From Phycisphaerales bacterium Planc_01 (lineage in GTDB: Bacteria; Planctomycetota; Phycisphaerae; Sedimentisphaerales; Anaerobacaceae), in assembly GCA_001603075.1 (NCBI GenBank), contig LVBB01000109.1, positions 124,001-188,000 on the forward strand: a stretch of DNA of 64,000 nucleotides, in the 5' to 3' direction. The translations under genes were made by a program, and so were the position numbers. How positions within the stretch are numbered: position 1 is the stretch's first letter; the number at the start of each line of letters is the position of its first letter. A model generated the notes under the pieces. That model was not told the origin of the DNA. It ran no database searches and saw only the letters and a program-made list of their open reading frames with translations. Of this stretch, positions 52,955 through 62,952 are shown one piece after another.

Positions 52955-53617
52955 TCAACGATCGAGACGCAGGATGCGGAAGTTCTCGAAGCGAACCCAG
53001 TGCTCGACCTCGGGCGGACCGTGGTAGCCTTGAATGCTCACCTGGTCGTCGCCCGGCCCAGGCAACGTGCCTTCGGCCGCCGTGAGAAACTCGCCGGTCG
53101 CATTGGGCCGATACTGCGCGATCCACTGCTCGCCCTCGACGACCAGCCGCAACTGAACCGTCTCAGCATCCATAGGCTTGTGGCCGGGAATGATGCGCAA
53201 CTCGCCGTCGACGAGTTCCTTCACGAGCTTGAAGACAGGCTTGCCATCGGTGTACCAGGTGATCCCCGCCTGCTCGTACTGCTGTGTCAGACGGGGCATC
53301 GTCACAGTCACCTCGAAGGCGAATTGGCCCTCGCGGCGGTCAGGAGCCGGACGCAGAAGCGCGTTGTTCACGGTCTGGGCGTTGCCCGGCTCGATGCGAA
53401 TCTCCAGTGCACCGTTGCGAAGGCGCCAGGACTCGGGGTTCTCGCGCAGCCAAGTCCAGCCGTCGGCCAGTCTGCCTTCGAAACGGTCCTCGAACACGAC
53501 CTGCCGATCCGCCGGCGACTCGGCCATCGGCGCCGGTTGCGCCCGACAACCCGAACCCGTGACAACGAACCCCACCGATACCAGAACCCACGTTGCTGTA
53601 CGAATGCTCTTCATCAT
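52955..53617 (-). CDS. Lipoprotein with LamG-like/concanavalin fold
   Basis: This 220-residue protein has a lipoprotein signal with the lipobox VTGSGC (Cys about 24). The rest looks like a beta-jelly-roll of the DUF1349/LamG-like type: WTWLRENPESWRLRNGALEIRIEPG, QFAFEVTVTMPRLTQQYEQAGITWYTDG, then YHGPPEVEHWVRFENFRILRL. It is probably anchored in a membrane and binds carbohydrate. The ATG at 53617 has an AGAGG box 6 nt upstream. It lies 33 nt before the Gfo/Idh gene on the same strand, so both may be co-transcribed. Confidence 0.75.
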   Translation of the reverse strand: MMKSIRTATWVLVSVGFVVTGSGCRAQPAPMAESPADRQVVFEDRFEGRLADGWTWLRENPESWRLRNGALEIRIEPGNAQTVNNALLRPAPDRREGQFAFEVTVTMPRLTQQYEQAGITWYTDGKPVFKLVKELVDGELRIIPGHKPMDAETVQLRLVVEGEQWIAQYRPNATGEFLTAAEGTLPGPGDDQVSIQGYHGPPEVEHWVRFENFRILRLDR

Positions 53618-53934
53618 GCCGTACCTCTGCCAGAAGTGAAGGGACGCTGATTCCGGCGGGAGGATTCCCGCGCGAACGGTTGCGAGGTGGACTGGCTCTT
53701 GAAGGTCTGGATGCGAGTCTCCCGAAAAAGGGCCGGATCAGGGACTGCCGACTGAGAAACACCCCAGCCAATGCCGGCAGGCCAACCGCCGGCACGCCCA
53801 TCAAGCTAATCGTGAAATGGTTGGTCCGTCAAGCACTTCCGTGATCGCCTTGTCGGTCTGACCCGCCCGGGCTCCCGCACGACAAGACAGGCTGCCCCAC
53901 AGACCGCGACCGCGCTCGCATCAAGGACGACTCC
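53618..53934. other. Gene-free spacer
   Basis: I see no gene in these 317 bases between the CotH/lamin-tail gene and the lipoprotein gene, both on the minus strand. No terminator with a T-run and no clear promoter were recognised. Confidence 0.4.
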
Positions 53935-56900
53935 TCAGTCGCCGAGCCCCGGCGACCCACCGGCCTGGGCGCTCGGACGCCAGGCGTCTCTGGTGTCGAG
54001 CGAGTCCGGCCCGGCCGGATCCTTGACCGTCAACGAGAAGCCTCGGCCGTCAGTCATCGAATGCCAATTGTCGCGGTAGGTAAAGCTCTGGATGACAGCA
54101 CCTGTCGCATCCCGGAGTTCGATCCGCTCACCCGCGTTGCTGAGCTTGCCCGAATACGGCCCGACAACGGGCAGACCTGCGCCGTAGGCCGCCTCGAAAG
54201 CCGCCATATCTTCGGCCACCAGGACGTGGGCTCCAGGCGGCAGTTCGACGCCGGCAAAGGTGAACTGAATCCCGTCGGTGAACGCGACGAGGTTCAGGTT
54301 GATCGTCTCATACCCGATGTTGGTCAGTTCGACGTATTCGCCGTTCGGATCGACAGGATGATACATCAGCTCACTGACGCGAAGGTTCTCGGCCACCGGC
54401 CCGACGCCAAACGTCACCTCGTTCAACGCGCTCCACGTCTGTCCGTCGAACGCCCGCGCCGCGATCCGCACGCTCTCGGTCAGCATCAGCGGCCGAACGT
54501 ACTGCACGGCGTTCGGTGAGACGCCACTGGGAACGGCGCCGCCGCTGCCCATGATCGAGGTCAACTCCACGGAGATCAGGAAATCGGAGCTGGACGCGCC
54601 GGCGTTCAGGCCGTGAATCGCCAGGATGTTACGGCCCAGACGCATCTGATGGATCGCCGAGGAGATATCGAACGTCTCGAAATGCACGGCGTCGGCGTCC
54701 GAATGACTGCCCGCAGCGCCCGAGTTCCACGACGGCACACCATCGAACATGGCCCGCTGCACTTCCACCCCGTTGAGGTACGCCACGAAGCCGTCGTCAT
54801 ATCGAACCTTCAGTCTCAATCCGGCGGCCTCGATCAGGCCGTCAGGTGTCACGTCGAACGGAATGCGGATGTAGCAGCTTGTGTTACGCCCATACATGGC
54901 GTCATGCACGTCGATGCCGAAGAGACGTTCGTAACCCGTACTGCGCTCATAGCCGACGCCGCCTGCGCCGCTGATCCAGGTCGAGTCGTCGAAATCCAGT
55001 CCGCGCCAGCCGTCGCCGATGGATGCCGTAGGGACCAGGACCTTCTTCGGCGCATCCTCCGTGACCCACGCGAACTCCGCGCCCGTTTGGCCCCCCGAAC
55101 CGGGCCGGCGCGGATCGCTGCCGTCCAGGGTATACCAGACCGTGCCGGGATTGCCCGTCATCGAGACGATGCCCCCGGACGGGATCTGCCCGCCGTGCTG
55201 GGCGAAGCCTTGCGCGCGAAACTCGGGCGGCTCAATGTTGGGATACAGACCAGCCCCCCTGAGCCACCCGAGCACCTGATTGCCACGGTTCGGGAACAAG
55301 CCCGTCAGCTTGGTCGTCTGCGTATTGAGCCAGTCCTGCTGCGTGTGAGGACGCGTCTGGCGGTTGTCGCCCCACCTCGCCGACTCGCCCACGATCGCCC
55401 GCTCGATCTGACCCATTCTGAAGAGGAACGCCTCGGCCGAGGCCGGGTAACTCAGCGGCCCTCCGTGGAAGAAGTGGCGATACACCAGATCGGCCAAGCG
55501 CACGCGGTATTCGGCGTTCTGCGAGAGCTTGCGGTGGATATCCGAGGGGCTCTGTCCCACCTCGTTCGTACCCTCCAGCGTGTGTTCGGCGTCCCAGGAG
55601 TGAAATCGCCATTTGCCGCCCGGCACGTGGCGTCGCGTCGCATACCAGTTCTTGTGCGGCCAGTCGTGATTGCCTGTGTACCAGTTGGCCAGCAGGTAGG
55701 TGATGAAGTCGTCCACATCGAGCCATTCGCACAGAGCGTCGTACCTGGCCGCATTGTCGGGGTCGGCGGCCACAGCATTTGCCGCCGCGAGCATGGCGTT
55801 GTAGTTGGCCGTCGCGCTGCCGCCGACGCCGCTGTTGATGACCCCGCCGCTGCTGTGCTTGATCGCATCGTACTCGTCGCTGCGGCCCCCGAACACCTCG
55901 GCCGCCCATGCATGATCGGGCCGTTCGTGGATGTAGTACAGACCCCAGTACAGGCCGTTGATATACATGTGGGCGTAGGCGCCGTGAGGCGAATGCCCGC
56001 CCATGGCGTTGTGGAGATCGGCGACGTACTGGTCCTGGATGTACACGGCGGTGTTCCGCTGATCGCTGCCCGAGTGAAGCCACGAATGGTTCAACACGGC
56101 GTCGAGAACCACCGTGTTGTGGCGTTCGATGGGCGAGTCGCCGAACAGTTTGAAGTCGAGCCTGCTCGGGCCGCCCGTGGGCGTACCGTCGTCGGTGTAC
56201 AGCTTGAAGCGGGGCCGCATGGAGAGCTTGAACGTCTTCCATCGTTGCAGGCTGGTCCCCCCGCCGCTGACACCCCCTTGCATGGCGATCGCGCAGTTGA
56301 TCTGAAAGCCTTCGGCTTGGCCGGGATCGATGTACTCCATCGAGGCGACTCGCTCCGTGCCGTCTTGAGACTGGTTGATGTAGATTCCCTTGCTGCCGAA
56401 CCAATCCTCCCTGTTCATGACCAGCGAGATCGTCGGTACGGCCTGGAGGTCGTCTCGAATGGTGTCTGCATACCGTCTCCCGAAGATATCGGTTCCGCCC
56501 TGGCCTACGACATCCGGGTCCATCTGATAGTCTCCCGTCACAGAGCCCCACGATGTGGGATACCCGTGGGGCGTCACCTGTGCACCGGTCTGAGGATCGG
56601 TCGCCTGACGGATCACATGGTCGAGAAACAGATAGGTATGGGTATGCACGTTCGTTGGCATGCAGCCCTGCTTGACGGCCACGGCCCTCAGGCAGGTCGT
56701 CGTTTCGATCTGGATTGGATTGCCAAAGACGGTTCCGTGGTCGGCCGTCGGCGTGCTCCCGTCGAGAGTATAGCGAATCGTCGCGTCCGGCGTCTCGGTC
56801 TTCAGGACCACGTGGATCGGCCCGCTGTAGAAGCCGCGTTCGTGACTGAACGTGACATCCGACACGACCGGCAGGAACCGCCCGTCGTTCGAGGCGCCCG

Positions 56901-57387
56901 GCGTGGGCGACAGCGTGGCCCAGTGGTCCGAGCCGTCAGGATCACGACCCCATGAGACATCGTGCGGGACTTCCGGGAGCGTCATCCGGTCGATCTGAAT
57001 GCCCTCCGGAGTGGTCAGCGCCACTTCCTCTCCCTCACGCGAAAGCCGGAAGTTGGTGTGAAGCGGCCTGCCCGCCTCGTACCGGTTCTTCCCGGAGGCC
57101 CAGACCAGCAGGAAGTCTCCCGGCTCGATGACAACTTCGGGAAAGACCCATTGAAACGGGTCGTCGTACCGGTCGGACAATCCAAAACCCGTCAGGTTGA
57201 CGGCCAACGGGCCCGGGTTGTGCAACTCGATCCAGTCCTCGAAATCGCCGTCCTCATCCACCAGCGTTGTCCCATTGGAGGCCATGACCTCATTGACACG
57301 CACCTGAGGCTGGGCCCCAACGGAGATCGCTACAAGGATCGTCAGGAGATGACCAATCCACCAGGATCTTGCACAAACGAACCCCAT
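53935..57387 (-). CDS. Secreted CotH-kinase and lamin-tail-domain protein
   Basis: This 1,150-residue protein has a signal peptide and then a lamin-tail domain (RVNEVMASNGTTLVDEDGDFEDWIELHNPG). A chitobiase/FN3-like stretch follows (DATIRYTLDGSTPTADHGTVFG). Then comes a CotH kinase domain, about residues 300-640: GLYYIHERPDHAWAAEVFGG, the catalytic-loop-like NHDWPHKNWYATRR and the metal-loop-like FHSWDAEHTLEG. A second chitobiase-like repeat and another lamin-tail domain (VSELMYHPVDPNGEYVELTNIG) close it. CotH is an atypical kinase that phosphorylates secreted protein in Bacillus spores; whether this one is active is unknown. Confidence 0.88.
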   Translation of the reverse strand: MGFVCARSWWIGHLLTILVAISVGAQPQVRVNEVMASNGTTLVDEDGDFEDWIELHNPGPLAVNLTGFGLSDRYDDPFQWVFPEVVIEPGDFLLVWASGKNRYEAGRPLHTNFRLSREGEEVALTTPEGIQIDRMTLPEVPHDVSWGRDPDGSDHWATLSPTPGASNDGRFLPVVSDVTFSHERGFYSGPIHVVLKTETPDATIRYTLDGSTPTADHGTVFGNPIQIETTTCLRAVAVKQGCMPTNVHTHTYLFLDHVIRQATDPQTGAQVTPHGYPTSWGSVTGDYQMDPDVVGQGGTDIFGRRYADTIRDDLQAVPTISLVMNREDWFGSKGIYINQSQDGTERVASMEYIDPGQAEGFQINCAIAMQGGVSGGGTSLQRWKTFKLSMRPRFKLYTDDGTPTGGPSRLDFKLFGDSPIERHNTVVLDAVLNHSWLHSGSDQRNTAVYIQDQYVADLHNAMGGHSPHGAYAHMYINGLYWGLYYIHERPDHAWAAEVFGGRSDEYDAIKHSSGGVINSGVGGSATANYNAMLAAANAVAADPDNAARYDALCEWLDVDDFITYLLANWYTGNHDWPHKNWYATRRHVPGGKWRFHSWDAEHTLEGTNEVGQSPSDIHRKLSQNAEYRVRLADLVYRHFFHGGPLSYPASAEAFLFRMGQIERAIVGESARWGDNRQTRPHTQQDWLNTQTTKLTGLFPNRGNQVLGWLRGAGLYPNIEPPEFRAQGFAQHGGQIPSGGIVSMTGNPGTVWYTLDGSDPRRPGSGGQTGAEFAWVTEDAPKKVLVPTASIGDGWRGLDFDDSTWISGAGGVGYERSTGYERLFGIDVHDAMYGRNTSCYIRIPFDVTPDGLIEAAGLRLKVRYDDGFVAYLNGVEVQRAMFDGVPSWNSGAAGSHSDADAVHFETFDISSAIHQMRLGRNILAIHGLNAGASSSDFLISVELTSIMGSGGAVPSGVSPNAVQYVRPLMLTESVRIAARAFDGQTWSALNEVTFGVGPVAENLRVSELMYHPVDPNGEYVELTNIGYETINLNLVAFTDGIQFTFAGVELPPGAHVLVAEDMAAFEAAYGAGLPVVGPYSGKLSNAGERIELRDATGAVIQSFTYRDNWHSMTDGRGFSLTVKDPAGPDSLDTRDAWRPSAQAGGSPGLGD

Positions 57388-57785
57388 TCATCGATCCTCA
57401 GCTTCTCCATGAAAGCCCCCCTCGCGCTGATCGATATCCTCGCCATGGACAGAAGACGTATCAGGTGCATTGTAGCAGGAAGCCCTCTGCAGGTCAATCC
57501 GGCCTGCCGGAGCATCATGGAGCGAGCCAGCCTCGCAAGCCAAAGTCCCTCACCGAAGGAGATGGCATCAGGCGCGTTTGGCGCTGGATTCGCACCTCAG
57601 GGCAAACGCATTCGCTGCGACGGTGGACAGATAAATGGACACCTGCGGCTCTCTCCGTCTGCGACGGGCCGGTGCCGCATGGCAGGATGGACGGAAAGAA
57701 TGACGCAGACACCACAAACGATAACTCGTTGCGAGAAAACAACTTAGACCCCAACCACCAGCGGCTGGAACGGGGAAACAAGCAA
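57388..57785. other. Spacer between tRNA-Phe and CotH gene
   Basis: No gene is seen. It should hold the minus-strand promoter of the CotH/lamin-tail gene. Open frames here on either strand lack ribosome sites and family similarity, and one of them simply runs through the tRNA. Confidence 0.4.
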
Positions 57786-57858
<73 letters not shown>

Positions 57859-57987
57859 TTAGGCGCATCGGTAAACCTCTACTGTAGCAGATCAGAGGAA
57901 TGATGCAAGAGTTTTTGCGGGGCTACGGCGACTTTCTTGCGACGGGGCGACGAGGCATCCGCCGGGGTCAACGGCCGACCGAGGCTC

Positions 57988-58467
57988 TCACCGCCCGACG
58001 TCGGCCTTGGGGGTGAAGAACACCAGCGAGATCAGGACCAGTCCGGCGCCGGCCAGGAACAGGGCGATGCGGTGTCGCGGCTCGCTACACCGTTGGAGCC
58101 ACTTCGGGAGAGCGGCCTCGCCTGACTCCTGTTCGGCACGGTCCATCAGGGCTCGGCGCGCCAGGGCCAATTCCTGGGCCCGTGCCTTCGGATAGACGGC
58201 GTTCGGGTCTTCCGGCAACGTGCCCAAGGTCGCCGGGGCCAGCCGACGCAGGAGGGCTGGGTCGTTCTGGAGTTCGGTGAGCAGGGCATCGTACTCCTCA
58301 TTGAGGGACCGCAGACGGTCCAGCGACAGATGAGCCTCTTTGACAAGCCGCTCGTTTCGCCAGTAGACGATCAGGTCATCGCACAACGCCGCCAGCCCCA
58401 GCGCCCCAGCGCCCACACTGAAGAAGATCACGAAGAGCAGGAAGTGAACAATCTTCTGAATCAGCAT
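57988..58467 (-). CDS. Small two-helix membrane protein of unknown function
   Basis: This 159-residue protein has a membrane helix at each end (VHFLLFVIFFSVGAGALGLAAL and IALFLAGAGLVLISLVFF). A charged loop of about 95 residues lies between them, partly coiled-coil in character (ERLVKEAHLSLDRLRSLNEEYDALLTELQ). I recognise no family. It lies between tRNA-Phe and the divergent enolase gene, and the sequence gives no functional clue. Confidence 0.7.
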   Translation of the reverse strand: MLIQKIVHFLLFVIFFSVGAGALGLAALCDDLIVYWRNERLVKEAHLSLDRLRSLNEEYDALLTELQNDPALLRRLAPATLGTLPEDPNAVYPKARAQELALARRALMDRAEQESGEAALPKWLQRCSEPRHRIALFLAGAGLVLISLVFFTPKADVGR

Positions 58468-59008
58468 TGCCCGCAGTCATAGCCGCGACAGGGGTGGCCC
58501 TTCCCGGCGTCGCCGAGGGGACAGCCACATCCGCCGATCTTGTCTTCCGTTCAATCGTTCCGTCGGTCCTTCACCCTGAAGGGCCCTACCTTACCGGGTT
58601 TATCGGCAGCCCACCCTGAGCCGCTCGAATGTTTCGGCGGCACCGAAAACCCCAGGATGGGCATCGGGACGCCCGTGCGTATGCTTTGCCTGCCCGCCGA
58701 CCGCCGGACCATACCCACTTGGGCCGGCCAAGTCAAGGGCCGTTCGACCCGGACGAGATTCCGCTTGCGACGGGCGGGCCGTTGGGTTAGCATTGCCCCG
58801 AATTGCATCGGGGCACGAAGAAAAGACCAGATGACGCCTCGCCGCCAGGAACCCCAATACGCTGTTTCTCGGACTTGGGGCAAACCGCTGCGGCGCAGGC
58901 CGATCGACAGGGTGCTCGTGCCACCGTGCCGGATGCCAACCCCCGGCCGCGGCCGAATGCCGTGCGGCGGGAGCAACACGAACGAAACAGACAAGGAGAG
59001 TAGAAGAC
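58468..59008. other. Long upstream region of enolase
   Basis: No gene is seen in these 541 bases. The stretch contains the candidate enolase promoter at 58766-58794 and, after it, a leader of roughly 200 nt. Open frames on both strands here have no family similarity. Confidence 0.45.
58766..58794 (+). promoter_or_regulatory. Candidate sigma-70-type promoter of enolase
   Basis: TTGCGA (58766-58771) and TAGCAT (58789-58794) are separated by 17 nt, the ideal spacing. Each hexamer matches the consensus at four of six positions. It would start a leader of about 205 nt before the enolase ATG. Such weak matches are common in GC-rich DNA. Confidence 0.35.
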
Positions 59009-60289
59009 ATGAAGACGACGATCTCGGCCGTGTGCGCGATGGAAATCCTGGACTCGCGAGGCAACCCCACCGTGCGGGTGTTCTGCAAACTGGATAACGG
59101 CGTCAGCGTTTCAGCATCGGTGCCTTCGGGCGCATCGACAGGAGAAAACGAGGCGGTTGAACTGCGCGACGGTGACAAAAAGCGCTACGGCGGCAAAGGC
59201 GTCCTCAAGGCGGTCAAGAACGTCAACGAGACGATCGCACCGAAGCTCGTGGGCATGGACCCGAGCCGGCAGGCCGAAATCGACCGGCTGATGATCGATC
59301 TGGACGGGACGGCCAACAAGGGCAAGCTCGGCGCCAACGCCATGCTGGGTGTGTCGATGGCCGTGGCGCGGGCGGCGGCCGTGGCGGCGGACCTGCCGCT
59401 CTACAAGTATCTGGGCGGCGCCGGGGCCGTACGGCTGCCGGTTCCCATGATGAACATCCTCAACGGCGGTAAGCACGCCGACAACAGCGTGGACCTCCAG
59501 GAGTTCATGGCCATGCCCGTGGGCGCTCCGACGTTCGCCGAGGCGCTGCGGTACGGGGCCGAGACGTTCCATGCCCTCAAGAAGATCCTGGCCAAGAAAG
59601 GCTATGCCACCAGCGTGGGCGACGAGGGCGGCTTCGCCCCGAACCTCAAGAGCAACGACGAGGCCTGCGAAGTGATCGTCGAGGCCATCAAGGCCGCCGG
59701 CTACAACCCGGGTAAGGACGTGGCGATCGCGCTGGACCCGGCGGCCAGTTCGTTCTACGAGAAGGGCGCCTACAACCTCGCCAAGAGCGGGCAGGGCAAG
59801 AAGAACAGCGACGAGATGACGAAGCTCTATGCCGCCTGGTGCAAGAAGTACCCGATTGTCTCCATCGAGGACGGCCTGAACGAGAACGACTGGGACGGCT
59901 TCAAGAAGCACACCGCCGTCCTGGGTGAGAAGATTCAGATCGTGGGCGACGACCTGTACGTGACCAACACGAAGTTCATCGCTCGCGGCATCAAGGAGAA
60001 GGCCAGCAACGCCGTGCTGATCAAGCTCAACCAGATCGGCACAGTGACGGAGACCATCGAATCGATCAACCTGTGCCGCCAGGCCGGCTGGGGATACGTG
60101 ATCTCCCACCGCAGCGGCGAGACGGAAGACGCCTTCATGGCCGATTTCGCGGTGGCGATGGGCGGCGGCCAGATCAAGACCGGTTCGGCCTGCCGCAGCG
60201 AGCGAACCGTCAAGTACAACCGCCTGCTCGAAATCGAGGCCGAATTGGGCAAGGCTGCGACGTTCAGCAATCCATTCAGCCGGTCCTGA
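59009..60289 (+). CDS. eno: Enolase
   Basis: This 426-residue protein is full length for bacterial enolase. Signatures include [16 protein letters not shown] at the N-terminus, the mobile loop [20 protein letters not shown] with the catalytic Glu, [14 protein letters not shown] for metal binding, and [13 protein letters not shown] with the catalytic Lys. [17 protein letters not shown] is also present. It converts 2-phosphoglycerate to phosphoenolpyruvate in glycolysis. The ATG has an AAGGAG box 10 nt upstream. A strong terminator follows, so it is probably a single-gene unit. Confidence 0.99.
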   Translation: MKTTISAVCAMEILDSRGNPTVRVFCKLDNGVSVSASVPSGASTGENEAVELRDGDKKRYGGKGVLKAVKNVNETIAPKLVGMDPSRQAEIDRLMIDLDGTANKGKLGANAMLGVSMAVARAAAVAADLPLYKYLGGAGAVRLPVPMMNILNGGKHADNSVDLQEFMAMPVGAPTFAEALRYGAETFHALKKILAKKGYATSVGDEGGFAPNLKSNDEACEVIVEAIKAAGYNPGKDVAIALDPAASSFYEKGAYNLAKSGQGKKNSDEMTKLYAAWCKKYPIVSIEDGLNENDWDGFKKHTAVLGEKIQIVGDDLYVTNTKFIARGIKEKASNAVLIKLNQIGTVTETIESINLCRQAGWGYVISHRSGETEDAFMADFAVAMGGGQIKTGSACRSERTVKYNRLLEIEAELGKAATFSNPFSRS

Positions 60290-60351
60290 GGTTCGAAGGG
60301 GCAACCGCCGGGCAGACAAGGACCGGACTGGAACCGGACGAATACCACAAG

Positions 60352-60387
60352 CGCCCCGTCGGAATCTGCGACGGGGCGTTTCGTTTT
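60352..60387 (+). terminator. Intrinsic terminator after enolase
   Basis: A perfect 10-bp stem (CGCCCCGTCG and CGACGGGGCG) with a 7-nt loop is followed by TTTCGTTTT, 62 nt after the enolase stop. This is a textbook Rho-independent terminator. Confidence 0.93.
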
Positions 60388-60499
60388 CCCGGCGTTCGTT
60401 TCGGGCAGGCGCTTTCCTCGGTGCCGGGACGGGACGATTCGGCGGGGGATCGGCCTTTTCTGTTGTCTGGACGCGTGTCTGTGCCTATTATAGCGCCGT

Positions 60500-61183
60500 A
60501 TGAGGATACCGTTGACCAAGTACGGATGGCCCCAGGTGGTTGTCTACCCGGCCCTGCTCGTCGTGGCGATGCTGGCTGTCGCCCTGGGGGGGATCTCGCA
60601 CACGCCGCCGTGGGCCATCATCGCAACGGAGGCCGTCCTGGCGGCGATTCTGGTCTGGGCCCTGATGTTCTTCCGCGACCCTCCACGGAGCGTGCCGGCT
60701 GACAAGCACCTGTTTCTCGCTCCGGCCGACGGCAAGGTCACGGATATCGAGCAGATGCAGCAGAGCGACTTTCTCGACGGGCCGGCTCTGCGAATCGGCA
60801 TTTTTCTGAGCATCTTCAACGTGCATATCAATCGCGCCCCGTGCAACGTTCGCGTCGAGAAGATCGACTACAATCAAGGCAAGTATCTCAATGCCATGAA
60901 TCCGCTGTCGGCCAAGGTCAATGAATCGAACACGCTGACTCTGGTGCGGACGGATGAGCCCGGAGGCCGCCTGGTCGTGCGACAGATCAGCGGAGCCATC
61001 GCCCGGCGCATCGTCTGCGAGGCGAAGGAGGCAGACGAATTGAGCCAGGGCCAGGCGTTTGGTATGATCAAGTTCGGCTCACGAACCGAGCTCTACGTGC
61101 CGGCCGGCGAACAAATCGCGTGCATGGTTCGCATAGGAGATACCGTCAAGGCGGGGATCACTCCACTTGTGAGGTATAGATAA
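60500..61183 (+). CDS. psd: Phosphatidylserine decarboxylase proenzyme
   Basis: This 227-residue protein is of the short PSD type. Two N-terminal membrane helices precede LAPADGKVTDIEQM, and NVHINRAPCNVRVEKIDY is the conserved substrate block. The self-cleavage site is Gly193-Ser194 in IKFGSRTEL, which would give the pyruvoyl group on the alpha chain. It makes phosphatidylethanolamine from phosphatidylserine. It is followed after 4 nt by the phosphatidylserine synthase gene, so the pathway order is reversed within one operon. Confidence 0.95.
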   Translation: MRIPLTKYGWPQVVVYPALLVVAMLAVALGGISHTPPWAIIATEAVLAAILVWALMFFRDPPRSVPADKHLFLAPADGKVTDIEQMQQSDFLDGPALRIGIFLSIFNVHINRAPCNVRVEKIDYNQGKYLNAMNPLSAKVNESNTLTLVRTDEPGGRLVVRQISGAIARRIVCEAKEADELSQGQAFGMIKFGSRTELYVPAGEQIACMVRIGDTVKAGITPLVRYR

Positions 61184-61187
61184 GATC

Positions 61188-62093
61188 GTGCGACGATTCC
61201 GATCGAAAGCCAAACGGGACAGAGGCCGGCTGCTGAAGCGTATGCGCGGCCAGCGGGTCAAATACATCGCCGTCTTGCCCTCGTTGATCACCATCCTCAA
61301 CGGAGTCTTCGGATTCATCGCGATCGTTTTCGCCAGTCGAGGCGCCGGAAAGGGCATCGCGGGGTTCTCCTATTTCGCGATCGCCGGCTACATGATTCTG
61401 CTGGCGATGTTCGCCGACATGCTCGACGGACGACTGGCCCGAATGAGCCAATCGACCTCCAGTTTTGGCGGCCAGTTGGACAGCCTCTGCGACATGGTCA
61501 GCTTCGGCATCGCACCGGCATTCATTATGCTCAATGCAATGCAGGTCCACCTGGAGTTGACGACCCCGTTGAGCAGCGGCCTGTTTCATCGCTTCATCTG
61601 GCTGGCGGCCTTGGCCTACATCAGTTGTGCCGCTCTCCGCTTGGCGCGTTTCAACGTGGAGAACGAGGAGAACGAGGCGGCGCACATGAGCTTCGCCGGT
61701 CTGCCGAGCCCCGGGGCAGCCGGCGCGATCGTCAGCCTGGTCATCTTCCACCAGGAAGTGGCGCCGACATTCGACGCGGCGATCTTCGTGCTTCCGTTCC
61801 TGACGCTGGGAGTGGCTGTCCTCATGGTCAGCCGCATCCGATATCCGCACGTTCTGAACGTCTATCTCAGGGGCAAACAGCCCTTCGGCTATCTGATGAG
61901 GGTGCTGCTGTTTCTTGGAATGGTGCTGTGGTTGGGTATGCAGACGGCCATGCTGCTGATCTTCCTGATCTTTGCAGGCAGCGGATTCGCTCGCTGGGTC
62001 TACCTCCGGGTGCATCCCGGTAGGCATCATCTCGTCACGGCCAATCCGAGCGTCGCCGCTCCGTCCTCAGGCCACTCCGAAACGCACGTTTAG
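61188..62093 (+). CDS. pssA: CDP-diacylglycerol-serine O-phosphatidyltransferase
   Basis: This is a 301-residue polytopic protein with the CDP-alcohol phosphatidyltransferase motif D-G-x2-A-R-x8-G-x3-D-x3-D. It is seen as Asp80, Gly81, Ala84, Arg85, Gly94, Asp98 and Asp102. The type II (PssA-like) layout, with an Arg/Lys-rich N-terminus and about eight helices, fits phosphatidylserine synthase. The start is GTG, 4 nt after psd, with a GAGG box a bit far (13 nt). It supplies the substrate of Psd at the inner membrane. Confidence 0.93.
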   Translation: MRRFRSKAKRDRGRLLKRMRGQRVKYIAVLPSLITILNGVFGFIAIVFASRGAGKGIAGFSYFAIAGYMILLAMFADMLDGRLARMSQSTSSFGGQLDSLCDMVSFGIAPAFIMLNAMQVHLELTTPLSSGLFHRFIWLAALAYISCAALRLARFNVENEENEAAHMSFAGLPSPGAAGAIVSLVIFHQEVAPTFDAAIFVLPFLTLGVAVLMVSRIRYPHVLNVYLRGKQPFGYLMRVLLFLGMVLWLGMQTAMLLIFLIFAGSGFARWVYLRVHPGRHHLVTANPSVAAPSSGHSETHV

Positions 62094-62100
62094 TGCAGGG

Positions 62101-62952
62101 CTATTGCAGGGCCCCCGCCGGCATATGAGAGGCATTCGGGCCCGGTTCCGGCCGGTGTATCTCCCGGTGCGATCCCGAAGACTGGTTGATCTGGTAGTAG
62201 CGGTCCACCACCGCCGCCAGTCGTGACAGAACTTCCCGGCCTTCGTCGCTCGCTTCAAGCCCGACGATCTGCAGACCCAGACACAAGCCCGCGCGGTCCG
62301 CGGTGGGAAGGACATTGCGGATCTGGGCGCTGAACATCAAAGGCGTCTCATACGGCATGGGCGTAAAGCGCACACCGATGAACTGCCCTTTTCGGAACTC
62401 CGACTCGCTGACACCGGAGGTGTCCGTTTCCGAGGACTTCATCGGAAGGGTCAACTGGGCCCCGCCGGCGGAGATGTCCATCAGTCGGCCTTCGAAGTAC
62501 TCGTGACCCGATCCTTTCGACTTGCGCTGGCTGGTGCGATGCCAGAGCACAACCTTGACCTTGAGCGACTCCGGCACGTTGACGCGGAAATAGCTTCGCC
62601 GCTGCACGACACCGATACGATCCGGCACGGCCAGGACGATGGTCCCGCCAGCCGCCGGGTCGGGCGAAGGTTCCAGCGCAACGACGCTGGTATCGAAGAC
62701 GAACTTGCCATAGGCGTGTTTGAAATTCACGCCGACGGGCTGGTCGACGCGGATGTTGATCGGGTGCGGTTTGCCGGAAGCGTGGCAACCTTCGACGTAC
62801 AGCTTCCCGCCGGAAAGTTCCCGCATGACGACCTTCGCCACGTGCCACTTGTCCTTCGACAGATACGACATGATCGCCGGCGCACGCTCTGCGGCCACCG
62901 TCTGAAGCACGGACTGAGACTCATGCCCTTCCAGCATGACGATTTCGCTCAT
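62101..62952 (-). CDS. PilZ-domain protein (YcgR-like)
   Basis: The ATG at 62952 has a GGGAGG box and gives 283 residues. The C-terminal PilZ domain carries both c-di-GMP motifs: RxxxR in QRRSYFRV (Arg119, Arg123) and D-x-S-x-x-G in DISAGGAQL (Asp159, Ser161, Gly164). The N-terminal 110 residues are a YcgR-type beta domain. YcgR-like proteins slow motility or tune envelope processes in response to c-di-GMP. It is convergent with pssA, their stops only 7 nt apart. Confidence 0.9.
   Translation of the reverse strand: MSEIVMLEGHESQSVLQTVAAERAPAIMSYLSKDKWHVAKVVMRELSGGKLYVEGCHASGKPHPINIRVDQPVGVNFKHAYGKFVFDTSVVALEPSPDPAAGGTIVLAVPDRIGVVQRRSYFRVNVPESLKVKVVLWHRTSQRKSKGSGHEYFEGRLMDISAGGAQLTLPMKSSETDTSGVSESEFRKGQFIGVRFTPMPYETPLMFSAQIRNVLPTADRAGLCLGLQIVGLEASDEGREVLSRLAAVVDRYYQINQSSGSHREIHRPEPGPNASHMPAGALQ

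Noticed and set aside
54613-56955. Plus-strand open frame of 780 codons
   Set aside because: It is antisense to the CotH/lamin-tail gene, which has clear domains; this frame has none.
59111-60319. Minus-strand open frame of 402 codons
   Set aside because: It is antisense to enolase, whose identity is certain.
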